From a virus, in IMG/VR virus record IMGVR_UViG_3300031754_000065, positions 1 to 26,396 of that record: a DNA stretch of 26,396 nucleotides. One strand, 5' to 3'. Positions 22,093 to 26,396 of the stretch are shown piece after piece; position 1 is the first letter of the stretch; each line of letters begins with the position of its first letter. A model generated the notes under the pieces. That model saw only the letters and a list, made by a program, of their open reading frames with translations, was not told where the DNA came from and searched no databases. The position numbers were made by a program, and so were the translations under genes.

Positions 22093-22902
22093 TTACTGCC
22101 CCTCGTACAGGATTTGGCCGTTATAAACACATTCGTCAGCGTCGCAGAGCGAGCCTAGCCCGCATTGCGTGTTGTAGTCGTCGTCGAGCATGTTGGGAGA
22201 AACGCCGCCAGTGTTCTCGTAGACTTTCCAGCCGTCAATGTGCACTGTCGCTGTCGTATTGCATGGCGTGTTCGGGTCCGCAACGAGAAAGCCTGTGTTG
22301 ACGTTGCCGCTGACAGGATAGCTGAAGCTGACGGTGCTGGTCCAAGTTACTCCGTCAGTGCTGTACTGCAAGTCGAATCTGGCTGTGTCGCAGACGAAGT
22401 TCTGTCCCCAATGCGTGCAGTTCTCGCTGAAATACATCCACATCTTGATGGACTGGAAATTGGTGAAAGCGTAAGTGCTGCCGCTGTAGAGCAGATTGTT
22501 CGTGAAAGCCACACGATCGACGTGGTACAGCTCCACGGTCGCCGTCGCATTGCAGATATACTGGTGGAATTTGTTGTAGTAGCAGGACTGCCTGGCATAG
22601 ACGCAAGCGTCCAGCTCGTCCCGGCCATCCGAGCCTACTTGATGGCAGACGAGCGTTTCCGGGTGCATGCCGACGTAGCCGTTGAAAGTGAAATTGTCGA
22701 ACTCTTCCTGCCACTGGGGCATGCAGAGATACAACCCGCCAGTAGAGCCGCAATCCGGCTGCGCGTGAGCGATGTTATAGCCCACATCCAGCGAATTGCC
22801 GCTGTTGAAGAGCCCTTGCCCGCTGCCAGTCTGATACCACTGCGCATTAGCTGAAAACGAGCCCAAAAGAACCACCAGTAAAGCTAGTACTAGTCTTTTC
22901 AT
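22093..22902 (-). CDS. Secreted Cys-rich beta protein, 269 aa
   Basis: ATG at 22902 overlaps the stop of the frameshifted gene upstream (ATGA) and has AAGGGA ahead. Signal peptide residues 1-20 (MKRLVLALLVVLLGSFSANA, cut before QWY). The mature protein has about 13 cysteines and strands resembling a concanavalin/LamG-type sandwich (TGFLVADPN, then VHIDGWKVYEN, and ARFDLQYSTDGVTW). These are features of carbohydrate-binding or secreted adhesin domains. No enzyme motif is certain. Size, signal and cysteines imply folding outside the cytoplasm. Confidence 0.8.
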   Translation of the reverse strand: MKRLVLALLVVLLGSFSANAQWYQTGSGQGLFNSGNSLDVGYNIAHAQPDCGSTGGLYLCMPQWQEEFDNFTFNGYVGMHPETLVCHQVGSDGRDELDACVYARQSCYYNKFHQYICNATATVELYHVDRVAFTNNLLYSGSTYAFTNFQSIKMWMYFSENCTHWGQNFVCDTARFDLQYSTDGVTWTSTVSFSYPVSGNVNTGFLVADPNTPCNTTATVHIDGWKVYENTGGVSPNMLDDDYNTQCGLGSLCDADECVYNGQILYEGQ

Positions 22903-23037
22903 GCTGTTTTGTCCCTTCTATGATTTTTACTTGGCCTACCACCTAGCTTCCCATTCTTGCGCGACGCCGCCGCTTTCTTGGGAGTCTTAATTTTGCCGAG
23001 AGCTACGGCGGCGGGATTCTTGCGAGCTTTTTGTCAA
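22899..23037 (-). pseudogene. Frameshifted small basic gene (NPAAVALG/NGKLGGRPSK type)
   Basis: Reading back from the TGA at 22901-22899, which overlaps the next gene's ATG, a frame gives RKNPAAVALGKIKTPKKAAA followed by SRKNGKLGGRPSKNHR. This is the pattern of a common family of small basic bacterial/phage proteins. It lacks a start codon because of a run of five A (plus strand T, 23028-23032). With four A, TTG at 23037 would begin MTKARKNPAAV. A GTG-started 23-residue frame (23074-23003) runs into the same spot and would join it by a -1 shift. This could be sequencing error, real inactivation or programmed slippage. Confidence 0.6.
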
Positions 23038-23070
23038 TCAGGTTGATTGCGTAGAATAAAAGGCGAAAAC

Positions 23071-23208
23071 TCACGCTTTGTCCCTTTCCTTTTCGATTAG
23101 CTGCAAAAGCTCTTCTGCTTGCACCAGCGGCAAGTAGTCCCAAATGGCTCGAGTGACGTAGGCTGGCAACTCGACCGGCTGCTCTTCAGGTTGCGGTTTG
23201 TCGGTCAT
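23071..23208 (-). CDS. Small acidic protein, 45 aa
   Basis: ATG at 23208 overlaps the nuclease gene's stop as ATGA. The product (MTDKPQPEEQPVELPAYVTR and onward) is acidic and helical, ending LLQLIEKERDKA. Its TGA overlaps a GTG (GTGA) that opens the short frame leading into the frameshifted gene. Interlocking at both ends is the evidence; there is no known family. Confidence 0.6.
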   Translation of the reverse strand: MTDKPQPEEQPVELPAYVTRAIWDYLPLVQAEELLQLIEKERDKA

Positions 23209-23549
23209 GCCGCCTTCTTTCTGGTCAGGTGCTCTGCCAGGAAGGCCTTTGCTCGCCCACGCAGGCAGTCTGCCGTGCTAAATCGGAAGGGCAGGTACCC
23301 ACAGGCTAGGGCATGGTTATTCTTGTCTATATCGCGCTGTAGCCCGTTTATGCTGTTGTGGCCTCCAACGCCGCGGTAGAAGCCCCCCTCAATCTCAATC
23401 AGCACCATTTGGCCGTTCAAAAGCACGTTGGTAATGCGATAGTCGGCCAGCCACTTTCTTATCGGGTGGAACCTGAACTCCCGCTCGAACTCCAGCCCTA
23501 GTTCATGTAAGTGCTTCTCAAGTAAGATATTTGCTGGTTGGTGCTTCAT
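23205..23549 (-). CDS. PD-(D/E)XK-like nuclease, 114 aa
   Basis: ATG at 23549 overlaps the HNH gene's stop as ATGA. The pattern is that of small very-short-patch or DUF559-like nucleases: an N-terminal helix, then FREFRFHPI-type strands, an acidic residue in ADYRI (Asp36), the core IEIEGG (Glu52/Glu54), GGHN, and DIDKNNHALACGY leading to FRFST. A catalytic Asp-Glu-x-Glu arrangement is plausible. It may resolve or nick DNA. Next to an HNH gene it forms a two-nuclease pair in the early region. The subfamily is uncertain. Confidence 0.8.
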   Translation of the reverse strand: MKHQPANILLEKHLHELGLEFEREFRFHPIRKWLADYRITNVLLNGQMVLIEIEGGFYRGVGGHNSINGLQRDIDKNNHALACGYLPFRFSTADCLRGRAKAFLAEHLTRKKAA

Positions 23550-23872
23550 GCTTTCTCCGTCCACATGGGCTTACGCTTATCCAACAGCGAATGATGAAAA
23601 TGACATAAAGCCTGTAGGTTCAATAGTCTATCGTCCCTTTTTATGCTGCGCCTAATGACATGATGCGGTTCTTCGGCTTCTCGCTGGCAACGCCAGGGCG
23701 TCACGCCAATGATCTCTAGCTGTGCCTCGCATCGGCCGCCGCACCGCTCCCACAACTCCGCCTTGCGCTGCTCCCAATCAGCTTTGTAGAGAACTTCACG
23801 CCCATCCGGCGCCACAAAGCTCCTGTAATCTTTGAAATGCGCTGCAAGAGTCAAATCACGATCAGCTTTCAT
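23546..23872 (-). CDS. HNH endonuclease, 108 aa
   Basis: ATG at 23872 follows GGGAGGGGG with close spacing. The frame extends to GTG 23911, but that stretch is Arg/Gly-rich shadow. Conserved positions are Cys44 and Cys48 (ERCGGRCEA), Cys62, His70-His71 (EPHHVIRRSIKRDD), Asn86 (LLNLQALC), Cys90 and His94, matching the beta-beta-alpha metal HNH fold with its zinc-type cysteines. Such enzymes often cut near cos or terminase sites or act as homing nucleases. It is free-standing here. Confidence in the fold is high. Confidence 0.9.
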   Translation of the reverse strand: MKADRDLTLAAHFKDYRSFVAPDGREVLYKADWEQRKAELWERCGGRCEAQLEIIGVTPWRCQREAEEPHHVIRRSIKRDDRLLNLQALCHFHHSLLDKRKPMWTEKA

Positions 23873-23911
23873 CGCCCCCTCCCTAGAAGCCCCGCCGCGC
23901 CGCCGCAGCAC

Positions 23912-24211
23912 TCAACTCTTTTTACTCTCGACTGGCAGGCCACGTGCAACGTAACGCTTGCTTTGCTCAACCAGGAATTGCTCAATGTTCATGTGGCCTG
24001 AAGTGGCGGAGCGTGGACTCACCAAACAAGACTCAGGGGAAACTTTCCCTATTACTTTTGATTTATAAAACTCCCACTTGTTGCGATCGTACCATTCAGG
24101 CCAAACAGCCCACATAAAAGCCTTCAGAAAAGAGTCTGCGGCCCTGCGGTGAATGGCCTTATGCAGAATCCTCGATAAGCAATTTAGTTCACCAATTGTC
24201 GGTGCTTTCAT
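23912..24211 (-). CDS. Small helical hypothetical protein, 99 aa
   Basis: ATG at 24211 has AAGGGG five to six bases ahead. It begins MKAPTIGELNCLSRILHKAI and is helical and Trp-rich (FMWAVWPEWYDRNKWEFY), with a Ser/Lys C-terminus. It is soluble, with no motif found. It lies between the small basic 57-aa gene and HNH. The family is unknown. Confidence 0.7.
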   Translation of the reverse strand: MKAPTIGELNCLSRILHKAIHRRAADSFLKAFMWAVWPEWYDRNKWEFYKSKVIGKVSPESCLVSPRSATSGHMNIEQFLVEQSKRYVARGLPVESKKS

Positions 24212-24220
24212 CTCGCCCCT

Positions 24221-24394
24221 TCACCTTCCTCGCGGCAAACCTTTCTGCCAAGTGTAAACAAGTGTTCTGCGATGCCAACCCTTGTGAGCATGTTGAAGCT
24301 GGCACTGCGCTCTGTACCCGTCAGCGTCGCGCATAAAAGACTGGCACTGCTTCTTCTTCTTGCGGCGCACGCTGGATGCTGCCTCGCGGGTCAT
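24221..24394 (-). CDS. Small basic protein, 57 aa
   Basis: ATG at 24394 overlaps the stop of the 83-aa gene as ATGA. The product starts MTREAASSVRRKKKKQCQSF and contains a Lys/Arg-rich N-terminus, two Cys (QCQSF and QCQLQHAHKGWH) and His-rich spacing that could chelate zinc as CX14C plus HxH. Good interlocking and composition suggest a nucleic-acid-binding mini-protein. Confidence 0.6.
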   Translation of the reverse strand: MTREAASSVRRKKKKQCQSFMRDADGYRAQCQLQHAHKGWHRRTLVYTWQKGLPRGR

Positions 24395-24642
24395 GCGACC
24401 CCCTGCTTAATGCTTTCTGCGAACGCTTCACATTTGGTATTTAGGTCGCTTAACATCTGCAAATCTTCCGGCTTTGCATCCTCTCCCTCGCTGACGCCAT
24501 TGACAAGCATGCAGAAAATCATGTGCGCTCCAGCGTAGAAAGCTCGCCGCATCTCTTTGCGCTGGATGTCCGAGCAATCCTTTGGCAGCACGGCTTGCGC
24601 GAAAGTGTTCCACTGTTCAGCTACGCGATTACGTCGCATCAC
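24391..24642 (-). CDS. Small phage early protein, 83 aa
   Basis: The start is GTG 24642 (GTGA overlap) or ATG 24639 (TGATG overlap). The sequence MRRNRVAEQWNTFAQAVLPK followed by MRRAFYAGAHMIFCMLVNGV and a helical acidic C-terminus (LQMLSDLNTKCEAFAES) matches a recurring pattern of helical early phage proteins. The role is unknown. Confidence 0.75.
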   Translation of the reverse strand: MMRRNRVAEQWNTFAQAVLPKDCSDIQRKEMRRAFYAGAHMIFCMLVNGVSEGEDAKPEDLQMLSDLNTKCEAFAESIKQGVA

Positions 24643-24779
24643 GGCAGCCCTATCCAGTTCCAGCGCACATATACGCCTAAGATTTCTACCAGCTTATGCC
24701 GGTAGCAGCGCATCCACAGCCGGTTCTCGCGCCGGTGCGCTCGCTTGTATTTCCGCTGGTAGGCTTGCTTTTTCGTCAT
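24639..24779 (-). CDS. Small basic aromatic protein, 46 aa
   Basis: ATG at 24779 overlaps the upstream stop as ATGA. The product (MTKKQAYQRKYKRAHRRENR and onward) is strongly basic at the N-terminus and ends in an aromatic stretch (LGVYVRWNWIGLP). This may be a short DNA- or RNA-binding peptide. Both ends interlock with neighbours. Confidence 0.6.
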   Translation of the reverse strand: MTKKQAYQRKYKRAHRRENRLWMRCYRHKLVEILGVYVRWNWIGLP

Positions 24780-24901
24780 GGCCGCACCAGCCCAAACACC
24801 TTCAGCTTGTAGAAACGCTTTGGCTTCGTAGTGCGCTTGTGGCCGTCAGTCACTTTCAGCACTTTCGCCAGCACTAGCAGTGCTTGTCGCTGTTCTTTCA
24901 A
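24776..24901 (-). CDS. Small basic protein with TTG start, 41 aa
   Basis: The frame is open to 24964, but that portion lies over the 109-aa gene. TTG at 24901 overlaps the upstream TGA (TTGA) and has AAGGTG six bases away. The product is helical then basic (LKEQRQALLVLAKVLKVTDG, then RTTKPKRFYKLKVFGLVRP). The start choice is inference; the frame itself is supported by the ATGA overlap at its end. Confidence 0.55.
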   Translation of the reverse strand: MKEQRQALLVLAKVLKVTDGHKRTTKPKRFYKLKVFGLVRP

Positions 24902-25227
24902 GATGGCACCTTTTTTGCTAGCAAGGCAATCTTGAATCTTAGCCATTCGTTGACTTTCTTCCATCGCTGATGCGGTGTGGCTGTTTCGGGAACTGAATCG
25001 TTGACGGCAGCAACTTCGTCAATCAAAGAAGAATTCAGGACCCTGTCAGGATTGTCAGCCCAAAACGCTCCAATGGCACAGTGTTCTCCTTTGCCATCAT
25101 GCAGCCTCCCATAAATCAGGCTACCGCGCCTTGCTACGGCATCACGTATCAGAAAGAGTGCCGTGTCATCCGGCAGCGCCTTCTCATCACCGTGGTACGT
25201 CATGCATTCTGGTCTCAATTTGCTCAT
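24898..25227 (-). CDS. Conserved-type phage protein with HCAIGAFW motif, 109 aa
   Basis: ATG at 25227 starts MSKLRPECMTYHGDEKALPD. The core (IYGRLHDGKGEHCAIGAFWA, then DEVAAVNDSVPETATPHQRW) is a pattern I recall in several phage genomes with no assigned function. It ends with a helical basic segment (KKVNEWLRFKIALLAKK). The Shine-Dalgarno sequence is distant. A catalytic Cys-His pair (EHC) is conceivable but not shown. Confidence 0.75.
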   Translation of the reverse strand: MSKLRPECMTYHGDEKALPDDTALFLIRDAVARRGSLIYGRLHDGKGEHCAIGAFWADNPDRVLNSSLIDEVAAVNDSVPETATPHQRWKKVNEWLRFKIALLAKKVPS

Positions 25228-25351
25228 GATTTGCTTTCACCCTTTCCGCTTCTTCTTTGTCGAGACAAGCTCCCCTGAATCCGCATGTGCAAATTACACC
25301 CCAGGGCCTAGCCATGAAACGCTCGTCAAATTCAATCTTCACGTTGTGCAT
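25187..25351 (-). CDS. Small Cys-containing protein in a double overlap, 54 aa
   Basis: ATG at 25351 lies inside the end of the 113-aa gene and the stop lies inside the start of the 109-aa gene. The product (MHNVKIEFDERFMARPWGVI, then CTCGFRGACLDKEEAERVKA) has CTC and a third Cys with Gly/Phe spacing, typical of a zinc ribbon half, then a helix. It fills a gap of about 100 bases. It is real if both overlaps are tolerated, as elsewhere in this region. Confidence 0.55.
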   Translation of the reverse strand: MHNVKIEFDERFMARPWGVICTCGFRGACLDKEEAERVKANHEQIETRMHDVPR

Positions 25352-25673
25352 TTATTTTTGCTTGCTCCCGCAGCATCCAAAGCGCATCACTCAAATTCTC
25401 GGTTACCGCTTCGCGCGTTTCATCAAAATACTTTTTGAGTTCATCTCGCCTTCGCTGATCTTCTGCTTTTAGAATTCTGCAGCCAGCAGGAATATTCATT
25501 ACAAGCCCCATGTGCCGTTCCATTGGCTTGCGCCGGGGCCCTGTTTGTCCACAGTGCGGACACTTGTAAGCATTCATCGAATCCTTGCCATCATAAACAT
25601 AAATCGGGCCCTTTAAATGCTCGCCAATCTTTCCTGGCTCGCATGGAATCACGATTTCAAGCTCTTTACTCAA
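25332..25673 (-). CDS. Zinc-ribbon-containing small protein, 113 aa
   Basis: TTG at 25673 begins MSKELEIVIPCEPGKIGEHL and overlaps the upstream stop region. A CPHCG pair (AYKCPHCGQTG) with later Met/His/Cys (ERHMGLVMNIPAGCRIL) suggests a zinc-binding module. The C-terminus is a charged helix (RRRDELKKYFDETREAVTEN). It is a possible nucleic-acid-binding early protein. The start is uncertain because of the rare TTG. Confidence 0.65.
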   Translation of the reverse strand: MSKELEIVIPCEPGKIGEHLKGPIYVYDGKDSMNAYKCPHCGQTGPRRKPMERHMGLVMNIPAGCRILKAEDQRRRDELKKYFDETREAVTENLSDALWMLREQAKINAQRED

Positions 25674-26217
25674 TAGGACGCCTTTTCTTTCCCGGTCCCT
25701 CTTCTCCTGCTTTTGACTTCGGGGTGCGAGGGGCAGAGCCCCTAAGCGTTACAAAGTCAGTTAGCGCCAGCGATGATTTAAAGCCAGCACCAGCAAGATG
25801 TGAATTGGAAACCGCTTGAAAGTTATGTCGAACTCTGGCGCAACCTTCCCGCCGCTCAATTCGTTCACGTGCGTCATTGGTGGTACGTGAATCGCCGGAT
25901 GAGCGCTTATCTGCACTTTGGCAGACGGGCAGTTTAAGGCGACCGCTCGGAAGTTGCAGGTCGGCTGGACGGCAATAGCGGAGAGTCCGGGTTTCAAGGC
26001 AGACCACCAGACCTCGAGTCTCCGCTCCCATTGCCTTGTCGCAGCGTAAAGATGGAAAACAGTTTTCAGCCAGTTGAAAGTCGAAAGATTTTTCAGCAAT
26101 TTCGCCGGTCGTCTTTCTAGCTGAGGAATTGGGGTGAAGGCGGTCCTGGCGACAACCGGCGAAGGCAATCTTACCGGGAGCCGCCCCAACGCCCAACGCC
26201 TCGGAAGCTAGCACCAT
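25666..26217 (-). CDS. Hypothetical early protein, up to 183 aa
   Basis: ATG at 26217 follows AGGAAAGGA with good spacing. The product begins MVLASEALGVGAAPGKIAFA and has four to six Cys, Arg/Ser-rich segments and a basic C-terminus (EEGPGKKRRPIE). A competing frame (25761-26189, TTG start) covers most of it and cannot be ruled out. A promoter-like -10 box overlaps this ATG, which would exclude it from that particular transcript. The sequence is not clearly domain-like. Confidence is moderate at best. Confidence 0.45.
   Translation of the reverse strand: MVLASEALGVGAAPGKIAFAGCRQDRLHPNSSARKTTGEIAEKSFDFQLAENCFPSLRCDKAMGAETRGLVVCLETRTLRYCRPADLQLPSGRLKLPVCQSADKRSSGDSRTTNDARERIERREGCARVRHNFQAVSNSHLAGAGFKSSLALTDFVTLRGSAPRTPKSKAGEEGPGKKRRPIE
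25729..25743. repeat. Short perfect palindrome AGGGGC-N3-GCCCCT
   Basis: A 6-bp stem with a 3-base loop lies within the 183-aa frame (reading RGSAP). It has no T tract, so it is not a standard terminator. The flanking CTTAGGGGCTCTGCCCCTCG has the style of dispersed bacterial palindromes. Confidence 0.4.
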
Positions 26218-26243
26218 GTTAAATCCTTTCCTCTAAAAGTCAA
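26216..26243 (-). promoter_or_regulatory. Promoter-like pair overlapping a start codon
   Basis: TTGACT (26243-26238), a 16-base spacer and TAACAT (26221-26216) lie on the minus strand. The -10 box shares its last bases with the ATG at 26217. A 9-base direct repeat (CTAAAAGTC, plus strand) at 26233-26241 and 26269-26277, each next to a TCAAGCC element, may be an operator pair. The gap 26218-26297 holds nothing else that I can support. Confidence 0.4.
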
Positions 26244-26297
26244 GCCTTTTTCTCGCGCCCTTCAAGCCCTAAAAGTCTCTCAGCCGCGCTGGGCCGC

Positions 26298-26396
26298 TCA
26301 GCCCCATTGATGCTCAGTCACAAGCACGTCGTCAAAGTTGCAGGCCCCGCCAAGAACGTCTCGCATCGCTTCTATAAAGCGGATTGCATCGCTGCG
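26298..26396 (-). CDS. C-terminal end of a gene running off the right edge
   Basis: An open frame enters at the window edge and ends with TGA at 26300-26298, giving RSDAIRFIEAMRDVLGGACN and a further 12 residues ending EHQWG. The sequence is helical then acidic. The start is outside the window. It is too short to identify. Confidence 0.5.
   Translation of the reverse strand, partial: RSDAIRFIEAMRDVLGGACNFDDVLVTEHQWG

Noticed and set aside
25729-25743. AGGGGC/GCCCCT hairpin as a terminator
   Set aside because: No T tract follows on either strand, and it lies inside an open frame.
25761-26189. 142-aa frame competing with the 183-aa gene
   Set aside because: Starts with TTG and has a weak ribosome site, and it does not interlock with the next gene; the 183-aa frame ends beside the next start. 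Not fully excluded.
1-26396. CRISPR arrays, tRNA genes, integrase, insertion sequences
   Set aside because: Reading both strands by eye, I saw no regularly spaced repeats, cloverleaf-type sequence, recombinase motif or transposase. A tRNAscan or profile search could still find a diverged example.

Overview
The window is one continuous piece of a tailed bacteriophage (Caudoviricetes) or prophage genome. Every gene I can support lies on the minus strand, so transcription runs from the right end of the window to the left. The hallmark proteins are a terminase large subunit (15679-17169), a portal protein (10793-13372), a scaffold-like protein (9900-10757) and an HK97-fold-type major capsid protein (8602-9867), in the classical packaging-to-head order. 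Left of the capsid gene are small decoration-like genes, a long beta-helix tail-spike-like protein, and a probable head-tail adaptor followed by a large protein that runs off the left edge. No tail-tube, sheath or tape-measure gene is visible, which fits a short-tailed (podovirus-like) particle, although the window is cut. No integrase, polymerase, lysin, tRNA or CRISPR array was recognised. Base composition is moderate (roughly half G+C). A soil-type host such as an acidobacterium is possible from the style of the secreted and beta-helix proteins, but this is a weak inference.

Layout from right to left, which is the direction of transcription. Region A (26396-23071) holds a dozen very small early-type genes joined by ATGA, GTGA, TTGA or TAATG overlaps. 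They include an HNH endonuclease (23546-23872), a PD-(D/E)XK-like nuclease (23205-23549) and several small cysteine-containing or basic proteins. Region B (23037-21497) is an accessory-looking cassette: a frameshifted small basic gene, two genes for secreted proteins with Sec signal peptides, and a rho-independent-type terminator. Region C (21482-18648) holds small early genes that end in a probable terminase small subunit. Region D (18577-13373) begins with promoter-like sequence. It continues with a ribbon-helix-helix/zinc-type putative regulator, two membrane-associated small proteins, the large terminase and a series of small proteins leading to the portal. Region E (13372-1) encodes the head and tail structure.

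Two features stand out. First, four genes carry textbook N-terminal signal peptides (2823-3281, 3289-5709, 21535-22074, 22093-22902). Two of them sit inside the structural operon and look like tail-fibre or tail-spike parts, and export to the periplasm is not expected for virion parts assembled in the cytoplasm. Second, many real genes are shorter than 60 codons and become visible only because their start and stop codons interlock with those of their neighbours. I used that interlocking to correct many start sites, for example adaptor 2823, terminase small subunit 19300 and HNH 23872. Gene-free stretches are all shorter than about 135 bases: 18515-18647, 19519-19623 and 26218-26297. Each of the three contains a TTGAC-type -35 box.
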